Notes: generated by a model from the letters alone, not told the origin. A DNA stretch of 64,000 nt from DTPU01 sp963827855 (GCA_963827855.1 CAWHBY010000004.1:1-64000); one strand, 5' to 3'; counted from the stretch's first letter, positions 1-11,126 are shown. A program made the numbers and translations.

Positions 1-513
1 GTGTGGCAAGACTCACCTGCCTTCTGCCTGGAGGACTAAATTTTTAGAACTCTTCTGTCCCATATATTATTAGTTTCCGTCCTAACCATATTTCCGGTTC
101 ACAAAAATCCAAAAAAACCGTTACTGCCCCGAAGACTTTTGCAGCCTCTAATCCTTCTTCTTGTCGGATCTGTTGTGTTTCCAGCGCATCTGCCGGATAA
201 TTAAGGGGTGAATTCGAAACCGAGAAAACCGATACCGAACCTGGATTATCTCCTTTACTTGTACCGCCTCCTACTCCTTCAATTGCACATCCTGCTAGGT
301 TATTCATCACACAGACATAAACGCCCTGATAGCCTTCAGTTATGTACTTTGCAAATGTTCCGCCTGCCATAGATTCAACATCATCGGCATGAGATCCGAA
401 TACCATAATACATTTTTGTGGCTTTTCTTTCACCTGCGCAATAATTAAATTTGTAGTTATCATAAGCAGAACTGCAAACCGGGCAAGGATTTTAATAATT
501 TATCAGCTTTCAT
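1..513 (-). CDS. PIG-L family deacetylase (N-terminal part, frameshifted, runs toward left edge)
   Basis: Zn-dependent N-acetylglucosaminyl deacetylase-like (LmbE/PIG-L) protein, probably secreted. The clean frame covers 44-463. The family Zn motif appears as GSHADDVES (normally AHPDDxE), and QIRQEEGLEAAKVFGA matches the conserved helix that follows. Reading back from 463, a hydrophobic leader beginning MKADKLLK at 513 comes into frame if one T is restored in the T-run at 491-493, so the true start is probably 513. The frame meets a stop at 44, about 140 residues in, where the family normally runs to 250 residues or more. A second indel or truncation is therefore likely, and the rest would lie left of the window. 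The function is inferred from the motif; the substrate is unknown. Confidence 0.6.
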
Positions 514-750
514 TTTATTTATCTTATTTTTTATTTCATCGTTTCAAATTCAAAATTAAAAAGTATCCCTATATATTATCACCTAAAAATTTATTTATCT
601 TTTCTTTCATTAATATAAAAGTTAAACTTTGTACAAGCCAAAGTCAATTTTTAAAAGTAAAAGCCCCCGTGACGGGACTGGTAATAAATCGTAAAACAGT
701 GACAAGATTATTACCTTTACCAACTGTTTATCAATAAAACAATGAGTATA
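464..750. other. AT-rich divergent intergenic region
   Basis: The 5' part of the PIG-L gene leader (to 513) and an AT-rich spacer lie between two divergent genes. It must hold promoters for both directions, but no motif is clear enough to place. No RNA gene or repeat is seen. Confidence 0.5.
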
Positions 751-3700
751 TGAAAAATATCTGGACTGTTTTTATAGCTATAATGTTGACTATAACAGTG
801 TTTGGACTAACACCTTTGGCTTCGCTATACTGCAATATCCCCTGATGGCAAAGCAATACTATTCACTTATAAAGGTGATATTTATTCGGTTCCGGCTGAC
901 GGAGGAAAGGCAGTTCCTTTGACAATCAGCGAATCGTACGAATTTTCTCCCCGATGGAGCAGGGACGGTAAGAGCATCGCTTTTGCTTCTGATCGGTATG
1001 GAAATTTCGATGTCTTTGTCATTCCGTCCTCCGGCGGTGAGGGTAAACGTCTTACTTTTTATTCGGGGAACGAATTGCCATCCTGCTTCACTGCAGATAA
1101 CAATTCAGTACTGTTTTCAGCTTACAGACAGGATCTTGCGACAAATGCACAATTTCCGGTATCATTGATCAGCGAGCTATACAGCGTACCTGTTACAGGA
1201 GGAAAAGTTTCAATGGTTCTTCCGACTCCTGCACTTGATGCAGCTATCAACATAACAGGTGACAAACTGATCTTCCATGACATTAAAGGTTACGAGAATC
1301 TCTGGAGAAAACACCATACCTCGTCGATCACTCACGATATATGGGTATACGATCTCAGGGAGAAGAAATATTCACAACTGACACAATTTAACGGGGAAGA
1401 CCGTAACCCTGTCTTTGATTCAAATAATAATGATTTCTATTATCTGAGCGAGCAAAACGGTTCATTCAATATATTTAAGAGCTCGCTGGCAGATCCTTTA
1501 AAAAACGAACCACTTACCAGTTTTACTAAAAATCCAGTCCGTTTTCTGAGTCTGGCTTCCGATAACACACTATGCTTCAGCTATGATGGCGAAGTTTATA
1601 CCCTGAAACCCGGTAATACACCAAAAAAAATAGACATAATAATTTCAAATGACGGACGCACACCTGTAGAAAAATATGTGCCGGTCAGCGAGTACTTTTC
1701 AGAGGCCAGATTATCGCCCACCGGTAAAGAGTTTGCATATGTCTGCCGTGGTGAGATATTTGTAACCAGCATGGAAGGTGGTATTACCAAACGGATAACC
1801 AATACGCCCTGGCAGGAACGCAGTGTAAGCTTCAGTCCCGACGGACGTACGCTTGTATATGCAGCTGAGAAAGACAATAACTGGAATGTATATACCAAAG
1901 CAATAATCCGGAAGGAAGAGCCATATTTCTACGCATCAACAGTATTGAAGGAAGAATCTGTAATTGCGTCTGCGGCTGAAGAGTATCAGCCGGCATTCTC
2001 TCCGGATGGAAAAGAAGTTGCATACCTCGAGAACCGGGTGGTACTCCGGGTCGTCAACCTCGCCTCGAAGCAGGTACGTACAATTATGACAGCAGATAAA
2101 AATTATTCTTATGCCGACGGTGATCAGTATTACAGATGGTCGCCCGACGGGAAATGGTTTCTTGTTCAATTTGGCTATCCTGAACGCATAATGTCTCCGG
2201 AAGTGGGCCTGGTTGCTTCTGATGGGAAAAGTGAAATTCATAACCTGACACTAAGCGGATATGACGATTTTACACCGAAATGGGTATTGGACGGGAAAGT
2301 AATGATCTGGGGTTCCAACAGGGAAGGGGCACGTCAGCAAAGCGGTGATCCTGTCACCGGGGATGTCTATGCACTGTTCTTTTCCAGAGAATCTTTTGAC
2401 CGCTTCAACCTTACGAAGGAAGATTTTGCCCTGCTGAAAGAAAAGGAAGCAAAAGATGAAAAAGAGAAAAAAGGCAGAAGAGAAGGCGAAATCTGCTGAT
2501 AAAAAAGTAAAGAATACTCCTGAGGCAAAGACAGAAAAAGATTCTCTGAAAAAAGAAATTGTTATCGACTGGACAAACCTTACAGAACGCAAAAGCCGAC
2601 TTACAATTCATACCTCTGCTGCTTCCGACTGGGTTCTGTCTATAGACGGAGAAAAACTGTACTATCTTACGAGGTTCGATAAAGGCAATGATCTGTGGGT
2701 AACTGAGCTTCGTACAAAAGAAACAAAACTTCTGGCCAAACTCGGGGATCAATAATGCAAGTATGGAGATCTCCCCCGGTGGCAAGTTTATTTTCCTGCT
2801 GGCAGATGGAAAGACTATGAAAGTTGAAAGGAATCAGGTAAGAATGAAACACTTAAAGTCAGTGGTGAGATGTTAATCGACGAGACTGCCGAGAAGAATT
2901 ATATTTTCGACCATGCCTGGCGCCAGCTGAAAACAGAAATTCTATGTGGAAGATCTTCATGGCATAGACTGGGACTTTTATTACCAGACATATAAAAAAT
3001 TTCTCCCCTTCATCAATAACAATTATGATTTTGCCGAAATGCTCAGCGAGATGCTGGGTGAGTTAAATGCATCACATACAGGAAGCGGATACCGGATCAA
3101 CAAACCTAATTCTGACAGAACAGCCACCCTCGGACTTTTTTACGATTACAATTACACCGGGAAAGGGCTGAATATAGCGGAAGTGATCGAAGGTGGTCCG
3201 GCGGATAAAGCTTCATCGAAAATCAAGGCCGGTACTATAATTGAAAAAATTGACGGACAGTCTGCCGACTCGATTGATTTTTACCAATTGCTTAACCACA
3301 AGTCAGGCAGCCTGACCCTGTTGTCAGTTTATGATCCTTCAACAAACAAACGTTGGGAAGAAAGTGTAAAACCTGTTTCATCGGGCGAAGAAAATGAATT
3401 TCTTTATAAGCGCTGGGTGAAAAAACAGACGTCTGGAGGTTGAAAAACTTTCTGAAGGAAAAATCGGATATGTTCATGTACAGTCGATGAATGACGCCAG
3501 CATCAGAACCGTATTTGAAGGCTCTTGGCCGAAATGTCGGCAAAGAAGCTATTATTGTGGACACACGTTTTAATGGAGGTGGAAATATTCATGAACAACT
3601 TTCTGATTTCCTGAGCGGTAAAAAATATATCGATATAATTCCACATGGACAGTATGTCGGTTATGAACCATATGATAAATGGATAAAACCGTCCATTGTG

Positions 3701-4002
3701 CTGATTGGTGAAAGTAATTATTCCGACGCCCATCTGTTTCCTGTCGCTTATAAATTGAAAGGAGTGGAAAAACTCTTGGTATGCCAATACCCGGGACCGG
3801 GACTTTTGTCTGGTGGGAAACTCAGATCGATCCGACCCTCTATTTCGGAATCCCTATGGGAGGGTGGCGCACACCTGACGGGAAATTCTGCGAAAACAAT
3901 CAGATGGAACCTGACATCAGGGTCATCAACAATCCGGATATTCTCTCTTCAGGGCGCGATCAGCAGATAGAAGCAGCAGTACTCGAGTTATTAAAGAAGT
4001 GA
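751..4002 (+). CDS. Tricorn-like S41 family peptidase with PD40 propeller and PDZ domain (multiple frameshifts)
   Basis: A large secreted protease of the tricorn/S41 type. The start at 751 gives a signal peptide (MKNIWTVFIAIMLTITVFG). After a shift near 810 the frame continues through repeated SPDGKxIAFxS blades of a WD40-like PD40 propeller (919-2499). It shifts again in an A-rich stretch near 2,460-2,500 and several times between 2,750 and 2,945. A PDZ-like segment follows (about 3,120-3,290, IAEVIEGGPADKA), then the S41 core. That core has VDTRFNGGG near 3,560 and the serine motif GESNYSDAHLFP near 3,710, with the C-terminus in a third frame (3,781-4,002). Total length of about 1,080 codons fits full-length family members. 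At least six frameshifts with intact motifs between them suggest sequencing error more than a dead gene. It likely degrades peptides in the periplasm. Confidence 0.8.
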
Positions 4003-4091
4003 TCCGGGATAAACATTAATTAATTCATTCGCAACATTTATTTTCTCGATTGATTCAATTACTTTAGAAAAATATTCAAACCATTCGTAAA

Positions 4092-6650
4092 ATGAAAGAA
4101 ACTCTATACAAATTAATATTGATGGTGGTCATAACTCTCTGTTATAATGTTACTTTGCCTGCCCAGAAGTCTCCACGTTCACGTGAATCGTTTAACGATA
4201 ACTGGAAATTCATTAAGAATTTTAATTCTTCTGAAGACCCTGTCAATACAGACAAAGAACCTGCAGGATTGGAAATGCCATCATTTGCCGACAATACATG
4301 GCGCACTGTTGATCTGCCCCACGACTGGGCTATCGAAGGTCCCTTCAGCGATACTCTCGAAAACTTTACCGCGTTGTTACCATGGAAAGGTATTGGATGG
4401 TATCGGAAGCATTTTACTGTAAATGAGTCTGATAAGGACAATCGGTTTTATATCGATTTCGACGGAGCTATGGCCTACTCAAAGGTCTGGCTCAACGGCA
4501 AGTTTGTTGGAGAATGGCCCTATGGATACACCTCCTTCAGGCTTGACCTGACACCATATATTAAAATCGGAGGTGAGAATATAATTGCTGTAAGGCTCGA
4601 CACGAAAAAATGGGACTCCAGGTGGTACCCCGGAGCAGGGATATACCGAAACGTCTGGCTGGTAAAAACCCGGCAGGTGCATATAGCTCATTATGGCGTT
4701 TTCTGCACAACACCTGAGATTAATAAGGAAAAGGGAACTGTAAGTGTAAATGCGGAGGTTGAAAGTCATCTTAACGGACCAATTCCGGTCACCGTAAAAA
4801 CTGAAATATTTAAGCTGAATGAGATGCTGGTTTCCTCTGCTTATCCGGTAGCAGAATCCACACCTGCAACAGCAACACTCATGGAAATGGATAAGCATAG
4901 TTTCAGTACGATATTATAGTTAAGGAACCTGTACTTCTGGGATATTAATGATCCGGAGCTTTACAGAACGGTAGTGACGGTCTCTCTGGGAACAGATAAA
5001 GTCGACAGTTATGAAATTAACTTTGGTTTCAGAACTCTGAACTCACTTCTCGTGATGGATTCCTGCTTAACGGGAAAAGAGTCGAGATCAGGGGTGTCTG
5101 CAACCACCATGATCTGGGAGCTCTTGGTGCTGCATTCAACATACGGGCAGCAGAGCGCCAGCTTGAGATACTGAGGGAAATGGGATGTAATGCCATCAGA
5201 ACGAGTCATAATCCTCCTGCACCCGAGTTGTTGGATCTTTGCGACAAAATGGGGTTTCTAGTTGAGGATGAGGCATTTGACGCATGGAAAACTCCAAAGA
5301 AACGTTTTGATTATAATAAACTTTTTTATGCATGGCATGTTGAGGATCTTAAAGCAATGGTTCGCCGTGACCGTAACCATCCGTCAGTGATCCTCTGGAG
5401 CATCGGCAATGAAGTCCCTGACCAGAATAATCCTGCATTATCTGAAAGTCTGAGGACAATTGTAAAATCGGAAGATAATACACGTCCTGTAACTTCAGGC
5501 TGTGACCATGATTTTTCAGGTACAGACGGGTTCCAGAAAACCCTTGACGTATTCGGCATAAATTACCGGCTCCAGAGATATGATGCGTTTTTTGCACTGG
5601 AGGATAATAAAAATTTACCTTTCCATTCCAGCGAATCTGCTTCCACTGTAAGCTCAAGAGGAGAATATTTTTTCCCGGTTGTTGAGGGTGATCTTGACAA
5701 TAATCTTCCCGGGAAAGGTATTTTCCAGATATCTTCTTATGACCTTGCAAGTCCGAGCTGGGGAAGCACCCCTGACCAGCAGTGGACATTGCAGGATAAA
5801 TATCCGGCAGTTTTCGGTGAGTTCGTCTGGACAGGCTTTGACTATCTTGGCGAGCCAAGTCCCTTTTATGGTGACCTTACCAGTTTGACTCCTGAGACAA
5901 GAAGATATAAGGAGATAATGCATATGCTTGATGCACAAGGTGTTACAGAAGTACCTTCAAGAAGCAGTTATTTCGGAATTATGGACCTTGCAGGTTTTAA
6001 AAAAGACCGGTACTATCTCTACCAGTCAAAGTGGAGACCCGACCTGCCAATGGCGCATATACTTCCTCACTGGAACTGGCCGAAAGAAAGGACTCGTCAC
6101 TCCTGTACATGTTTATACTTCAGGGGATGAAGCAGAACTCTTCCTGAACGGGAAATCCCTCGGAAGGAAAAAGAAAGGACAGTATGAATATCGCCTCAGA
6201 TGGGATGATGTCGTTTATCAGCCCGGCGAATTAAAAGTAGTTGCTTACAAAAACGGAGTGAAATGGGCAGAGGATATCATGAAGACTACCGGCAAAGCCA
6301 GCCAGCTTTCAATGTCTGCCGATCGTCCTGCCGTAACTGCTGACGGCAAAGACCTCATTTATGTCACAGTAAGGATCGAGGACAAAAATATGCTTCTCGT
6401 TCCCCGAAGTAATAACCAGCTTAATTTCAGCATAACAGGTAATGGTAAAATTGTTGCAACCGACAACGGAGATGCTGCAAGTCATGAATCTTTTCAGTCA
6501 AGTACAAAAAAGGCATTTAATGGAATGTGTCTTGTAATCGTTGCCGCTGAAAAAGGAGCAAAAGGGATAATTACACTTAAAAGTGAATCAGAAGGACTGA
6601 AGGGATCCATCACAATCGGTATTGAAAATTTGACTCGGTTGATTAAGTAA
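4092..6650 (+). CDS. GH2 beta-galactosidase with C-terminal DUF4982 (frameshifted)
   Basis: Secreted glycoside hydrolase family 2 enzyme hydrolysing terminal beta-galactosides. A signal peptide (MKETLYKLILMVVITLCYNV...QK) precedes the sugar-binding jelly roll (FNDNWKFI, DLPHDWAIEGPF). An immunoglobulin-like domain and the TIM barrel follow. The barrel carries the acid/base motif SIGNEVPD near 5,400 and the likely nucleophile in SSESASTVSSRGEY near 5,635, then GEFVWTGFDYLGEP. The C-terminus (LPHWNWPE...LFLNGKSLG) is the DUF4982 and Ig region. Frame changes are visible near 4,915, 5,045 and 6,085, with homologous sequence on both sides. Corrected length is about 850 residues, normal for the subfamily. 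The stop codon overlaps the next start (TAATG), so it is co-transcribed with the adaptor gene. Confidence 0.85.
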
Positions 6651-7893
6651 TGAAAAGAACAATTGTCACAACAGGTATTATTGTCCTGATAACTTTAATT
6701 GCGCTGATTGTTTTCAATAAACTCACCTCAAAGAAAGATACCACCGGAATATTTGCCGGGGTCAATAAAGGTAATTTTGAAATAACAGTAACAGCTACAG
6801 GTGAATTAATCGCTGAAAATTCGATAGATATTAAGGGTCCTGAATTTACTCAGGGGAGAGATGTCCGGTCAACCAATATAAAAATTACTGACCTTATACC
6901 TGAAGGCACTGAAGTAAAAGAGGGTGATTATGTTGCAACCCTTGACAGAACAGAGCTTGAAAACATACTGAAAGATACCAGGGAAAGGCTGACCACACTG
7001 CAGTCGAACCTTGAAATGAGTTTGCTCGACACAGCTATTACAATGAACAATATCAGGGACCAGATCAGTAATCAGGTTCATACTGTCGACGAAGCTGCGA
7101 TCACCCTTCGCAACTCAAAGTATGAGCCACCGACAACCCTCAGGCAGGCCGAGATAAACCTGGATCAGTCTCAGAGAGTGCTGGAACAGCTGAAAGAAGC
7201 TATACACTCAGGACAGCTCAGACAAATGTCAATGTTAAAAATCTACGATGGTATATCAGCAGATACGAAAGGAGAATAAGGGATTATGAAGAGGTACTTG
7301 CAGGTTTTACGATAACGGCACCCGCTTCAGGTATGATAATCTATAAACGTGAAAGGCATGGAAACAAGAGAAAGGTAGGGTCAATGATCAATCCTGTTGA
7401 CCGGGTTGTAGCCACTCTTCCTGATTTCTCATCAATGATCTCCAAAGTATTTGTCAGTGAGGTTGAGGTTACAAAAATACAGAGCGGCCAGCATGTCCTT
7501 ATAACGGTTGATGCTTTTCCTTTAAAAAACTTTACCGGTAACGTTTTCAGCAAAGCAAATATCGGCGAAAAACTTCCGAACAGCGACACAAAAGTCTTCG
7601 AGGTTCTGATTAAGATCGAAGGTACAGATTCTAATCTAAGACCTTCAATGACAACAAATAATAAGATCCTTATCCGGGAATATAAGGATGTTATTTATAT
7701 CCCGACTGAATGTGTTCATACAGGTAGCGACGGTGTCCAGTTTGTTTATACCAGAAGCGGGGATAAAAGACCTGTTGTTCTCGGAGATTCGAATGAGAAG
7801 GATGTTATAATCGAAAAGGGGCTGGAACCCGGGATATTACTTTACCTTACTGTTCCTGAAAATCCTGAAAAATTCAAAAAGGGTTCGCTTTGA
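6650..7893 (+). CDS. HlyD/RND-type periplasmic adaptor (membrane fusion) protein, frameshifted
   Basis: Adaptor subunit of a tripartite efflux or ABC export system, anchored in the inner membrane. An N-terminal membrane helix (residues 5-24) is followed by a lipoyl-like half (FEITVTATGELIAENSIDIKGP) and a coiled coil (about residues 100-190). Near 7,255-7,280 the frame shifts. The second lipoyl half (AGFTITAPASGMIIYKRE) and the beta-barrel region (ATLPDFSSMISKVFVSEVEV) follow to 7,893. The partner permease and ATPase are not downstream; the next gene is convergent. The frameshift is most likely a sequencing error because the two halves join without loss. Confidence 0.75.
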
Positions 7894-7900
7894 ACCCTTC
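7876..7900 (+). terminator. Weak hairpin at the end of the adaptor gene
   Basis: GGGTTC (7881-7886) pairs with GAACCC (7892-7897) around a 5-nt loop that includes the stop codon. An A-run precedes it and a short T-rich stretch follows. It lies between convergent genes, so it could serve either strand, but the stem is only 6 bp. Confidence 0.35.
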
Positions 7901-7924
7901 TCCAAATAATAAATTTACGATTTA

Positions 7925-8486
7925 CTATTTCTTATCGTAGACTGCTGTTGTTACCCTGTCGCCGTTCTGTGATACTCTGGTTGTTTTAACCGAAAGGGTA
8001 TTGGCATCATTAAGAGACCATCTCTTCGGTAGAGCTCATTTTTCTTGATTCGCCATTTACATTGAATGTACTGTTGGTGGCAATTTTAAGTGTTTTGCCG
8101 TCAGCAGACCATGTTGCGGTTGATTTGCTTTCGCCTCTGCCTGACTTATTTACGCATTCATTGCCGTCGAGGGTGTACTTTGTTTCAGTCTTTATTTTTT
8201 CACCGCTCTGATTGGTCCGGGTACGTTCAACTGTAAGAAGATTGGCTTCCTGTTTTGCAACGATATTTCCGCCGCCAAACCCGCCCATCCTCTGACCCTG
8301 TCCCTGGCCTTGTCTCTGAGTAGCCTGACCCTGTCCTTGTCCGAAATTGCTCTTTTCAGCATTTATTGCCCATGTACCCGAGAAATTAGCTTTACCATTC
8401 TGGGCATTCAGCGAGAAAGGCATGAGCAGAAAAGCAAAAATTACCATTGCTGATAATGCGATCTGAAGATTCTTTACATTTTTCAT
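7925..8486 (-). CDS. Secreted GQ-rich protein of unknown function (one frameshift)
   Basis: No function recognised. A signal peptide (MKNVKNLQIALSAMVIFAFLLMPFSLNAQ) is followed by FSGTWAINAEKSNFGQG, a pattern seen in small secreted lipocalin-like or DUF-type Bacteroidota proteins. Next come a low-complexity GQ/RQ stretch of about 25 residues and a beta-rich half (TVERTRTNQSGEKIKTETKYTLDG). The open frame stops at 8,010. Shifting by one base there continues with NDANTLSVKTTRVSQNGDRV and ends at 7,925, which balances the strand pattern of the fold. The gene is monocistronic and convergent with the adaptor. Confidence 0.6.
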
Positions 8487-8694
8487 TTTAATATTTTTTT
8501 GGTTGCTATACTTATTATTATAGATAATTTATCAAAGGTAGATATTCCATAATATTCAGATTAAATTTTAAGTATTTTTAAGAAATTTGTCTGAAACTGA
8601 GGTATGATGACAATTTTTATACCCTTTCCGGTAGAAAATTATTATAATTGCATGCTTAAATTACTATCAGTAAACCATTAATAACTATTTTATT
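8487..8694. other. AT-rich divergent intergenic region
   Basis: About 200 bp lie between divergent small genes, presumably holding both promoters. No recognisable operator, RNA or repeat is seen. Confidence 0.4.
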
Positions 8695-9225
8695 ATGTTG
8701 ACTAAAAGAATCCTTCCTATAGCAATTGCAGCTTTGATACTTACATCGTGCGGTAACAAGTCCGGTAAAGAGGTTTCCGGAACAGTTCAGACATTGGATA
8801 TTCAATTTGCCACGCTGGTCGGGAATCCCGGGAATTATATTGGCAAGGATATTAAAGTTGAAGGTAAAGTTGTGCATGTTTGTCCCTGTACGGGGAAAAA
8901 GATGTTCATCGTTGGTGAGAATCCTGATATTATGCTTTGTGTTTCTGCAGGTGAAAACAATCCAAAATTCCCTATGGAACTCCAGGGAACCAAAATATCT
9001 GTTGAAGGACGTCTTGCCAGAGTCGTTAATACTGAAAAACCCGTGGAAGTAACTTTGAGAATGAAAGCTGCCACCTGCTGTGATTCATCTGCAAAAGATG
9101 GAGCTTCCGGCCCCGACAGTACAATGAAATCTGAAGCAGTGTGCGAAACTGAAACCGCACATGCAAAACAGCCGGCGCTTGCTGACCTGATGATGATCTA
9201 CAACAAGCATACTCTGGTAAAATAG
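8695..9225 (+). CDS. Lipoprotein with OB-fold-like domain
   Basis: A 176-residue lipoprotein. The lipobox LILTSCG puts the lipidated Cys at residue 19. The core FATLVGNPGNYIGKDIKVEGKVVHVCPCTGKKMFIVG and the later GTKISVEGRLARVV strands have the arrangement of nucleic-acid-binding-like OB folds found in small Bacteroidota envelope proteins. Cysteines occur as CPC (residues 62-64) and as a CC pair (about 128-129), which could bind metal or form disulfides. It is monocistronic, with a strong terminator 20 bp downstream. The biochemical role is unknown. Confidence 0.65.
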   Translation: MLTKRILPIAIAALILTSCGNKSGKEVSGTVQTLDIQFATLVGNPGNYIGKDIKVEGKVVHVCPCTGKKMFIVGENPDIMLCVSAGENNPKFPMELQGTKISVEGRLARVVNTEKPVEVTLRMKAATCCDSSAKDGASGPDSTMKSEAVCETETAHAKQPALADLMMIYNKHTLVK

Positions 9226-9243
9226 CTTTCTATGCGAACCATA

Positions 9244-9272
9244 AAAGGTCAGAATATACTGACCTTTTTTTT
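9244..9272 (+). terminator. Rho-independent terminator
   Basis: Perfect 9-bp stem AAAGGTCAG (9244-9252) and CTGACCTTT (9259-9267) with a 6-nt loop, running into a T-tract that ends at 9272. It lies just downstream of the OB-fold lipoprotein. Confidence 0.85.
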
Positions 9273-9346
9273 ATTTGAAGATGAACTTATTGAAAATCAA
9301 TTGCGTCTCTTACGGCTACATTTTATAGGTTTATGCTGTTCTGCTG

Positions 9347-9620
9347 TTATACTTTTTTTAACGCTTCAAGAACTCTTTCCGGAGTCATTGGTGTCCGGAA
9401 TAATCTGGCACCGGTTGCATCAAAAATGGCGTTGGCTATCACCGCACCAACAGGTACAATTGCCGGTTCACCACCTCCTCTTGGGGGCTTATCATTACGC
9501 TCGAGAATCACGCAATCAAGTTTCGGGAGCCATGAGAAACGAGGAATGTCGTAGTTATCAAAACCGAGGCTGAGAATCTTTCCTCCTTCAAATTTGACCT
9601 CTTCAGTAACCGTGGATAGC
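9347..9620 (-). pseudogene. 3' end of a xanthine dehydrogenase-family molybdopterin-binding subunit, cut at the contig junction
   Basis: The last 85-90 residues of a large molybdenum hydroxylase subunit of the isoquinoline 1-oxidoreductase beta type. Visible are TEEVKFEGGKI, DNYDIPRF, and the C-terminal signature GGGEPAIVPVGAVIANAIFDATG, where the family has GEPGTPPVAPAIANA. Upstream of about 9,620 the frame stays open but the protein sequence becomes repeat-derived and GC-rich, so the other 600 or more residues are missing. The break coincides with the composition change, so this is more likely an assembly join than a natural truncation. Confidence 0.7.
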
Positions 9621-9650
9621 GGAGCAAGGGCCTGTAGGCCGGCCCTTTTA
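9610..9650. other. Composition breakpoint, probable chimeric junction
   Basis: To the left the DNA is AT-rich with Bacteroidota-like genes. To the right it is GC-rich with planctomycete-like genes and intergenic repeats. The Mo-hydroxylase fragment loses homology here. No transposase, tRNA or integrase that could mediate natural transfer is seen. Confidence 0.65.
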
Positions 9651-9714
9651 GAGCGTTTCTGCGAGCCCTCAGCCGCTAGCCGGGCAGTATGGGGAAGAGA
9701 ACACGTCTGCCCTG

Positions 9715-9835
9715 GGTCATCCTGAGCCATCGGCGAAGGATCTCTACATCTGACGAGAGGGCTAGCCAGTATCGCGGCTGATCTCATCTGTTTGGGAGGG
9801 AGATCCTTCACTCCGTTCAGGATGACAGGGTCCAT
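9715..9835. repeat. Palindromic intergenic repeat
   Basis: GGTCATCCTGA...AAGGATCTC (about 9,717-9,746) is mirrored by GAGATCCTTC...TCAGGATGACAGG (about 9,800-9,832), giving an imperfect inverted repeat. It lies between the junction and the uxaE 3' end. The outward TCATCCTGA and AAGGATC words are a common REP-like theme in environmental genomes. Confidence 0.65.
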
Positions 9836-9872
9836 CTGAAGCCCGGTGTCTTCTTAAAAGACGCCATGCTCT

Positions 9873-11126
9873 CTACACCGGAAACACCTTCCGGATGTGG
9901 CGGTCGAGGAGATTGGCAGTGACCGCACGCCCGATGATCGCCTCATGCCTGTCCACGGTCTTTAGAAACCGCTCACCCATATCTGCGGCCACCTTGTAGC
10001 CCACGTGAAGGAGCTGCCGAAGATGCGGATTGAATGCCGGGCAGGACTGATCATGTCTGAGTGCCGCCACAAAGGTGACGCTGTTCCACGTGTTGACCTC
10101 CTGGGGAGAGGGCAGCTTGGACTGGTCTATGTCGATGACCGTCGCATAGGGTGCGCAGAGGACCTCGAATTGCCCCAGTGCCTTGGCGTAGATCTCCTTG
10201 CCAATGGCCAAGCCTTCGTCTCCCGCCTCAGCCAGACCCGCAAGCTCCTCCAGCCAGGTCGTCCCTGCAGTCTTGAGATGCACGCCTGCCTTGAAGGTCT
10301 TCAAGGCCTTGCTGACTGCCGGATAGATCGAGAACTTGTCAGAGCCCGAGTGGATACTGAGCTTCAGGCTGGAGGGAAGGTCGAACTTCTTCTTGGCGAA
10401 CTCGACGATTGCCACGTCCTGCGTAAACTCTCGGCTAAATTGGCCCACGTCGCCGACGTAGTCCACCCCCTTGTTGAATCGGCCTGAGAACTTGGGCGCG
10501 ATGGTCTGTGCAGGCACGCCTTCTGCAGCCAGGGCCGCGAGGATGACCAGCAGCTCGGCAGGGCCCTGTGCCTGATCGGACTCGTCCATCGAGACCTCAG
10601 TGACGAACTGGCCTTCGCCTTTGGCCGCGGCGATATGCCGATAGATCTGTCCCGCCTGCTGTACTGCGTAGAGGAATTTCGATGCAGCCTGGCGCAGGCT
10701 GTCAGGGCTGATGGTCACAGCCTGGTCAAAGCCGCGGACCTTCAGCGGTTTGTTCAGGTGTGCGTGGCTCTGGACGAAGCCCTCGATCGCCTCCGCACTT
10801 GCAGGCTTGCCGATGCAGTCCGCCACGTCGATCGTGAAGAAGTCACTGACCGCCAGGAATCCCTCGACGTTCTTGAGGCTGATGTGGTCTGCGTCCACGT
10901 AGTAGCTGGCGGGGAGTCCCTTGGCCTTGACTGCTGCATCCGCCTCCTTGCGGGTGTCCGGCGGCGTCGTGCCGATGATGCTGTGCTCCCGAAACGACTT
11001 GTTCCAGACCGGCACGAGCTCGATCCCCATCGCCCTGGCCTGGATCACGGCCTCCAGTTGTGCCTGTCCCTGCCTCCCAAACCTGTCACCCATCCCGATC
11101 GAGTACTTCTCCAGTAGTCGAGCCAT
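9873..11126 (-). CDS. uxaE: Tagaturonate epimerase
   Basis: A 417-residue protein of the UxaE family, which epimerises D-tagaturonate and D-fructuronate in hexuronate (galacturonate) catabolism in the cytoplasm. The match rests on overall length and conserved stretches: GMGDRFGRQGQAQL at the N-terminus, APKFSGRFNKGVDYVGD and LKLSIHSGSDKFSIYP in the middle, and HVGYKVAADMGERF near the C-terminus. The start is supported by a GAGGAG ribosome site about 8 nt upstream. It stands alone here; no other uronate gene is adjacent, so it presumably serves a pathway encoded elsewhere. The related sugar-enzyme block lies 17 kb away. Confidence 0.75.
   Translation of the reverse strand: MARLLEKYSIGMGDRFGRQGQAQLEAVIQARAMGIELVPVWNKSFREHSIIGTTPPDTRKEADAAVKAKGLPASYYVDADHISLKNVEGFLAVSDFFTIDVADCIGKPASAEAIEGFVQSHAHLNKPLKVRGFDQAVTISPDSLRQAASKFLYAVQQAGQIYRHIAAAKGEGQFVTEVSMDESDQAQGPAELLVILAALAAEGVPAQTIAPKFSGRFNKGVDYVGDVGQFSREFTQDVAIVEFAKKKFDLPSSLKLSIHSGSDKFSIYPAVSKALKTFKAGVHLKTAGTTWLEELAGLAEAGDEGLAIGKEIYAKALGQFEVLCAPYATVIDIDQSKLPSPQEVNTWNSVTFVAALRHDQSCPAFNPHLRQLLHVGYKVAADMGERFLKTVDRHEAIIGRAVTANLLDRHIRKVFPV

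Noticed and set aside
9600..9650. Horizontal gene transfer of the left segment as an island
   Set aside because: There is no mobile gene or attachment site at the join and a gene is cut mid-way; assembly error explains it more simply.
9640..9840. Peptide-like frame beginning MDPVILNGVKDL upstream of the Mo-hydroxylase fragment
   Set aside because: The stretch is a palindromic intergenic repeat translated by chance and open only because of the junction.
10005..11117. Plus-strand frames opposite uxaE
   Set aside because: They are antisense shadows of a well-conserved minus-strand gene.
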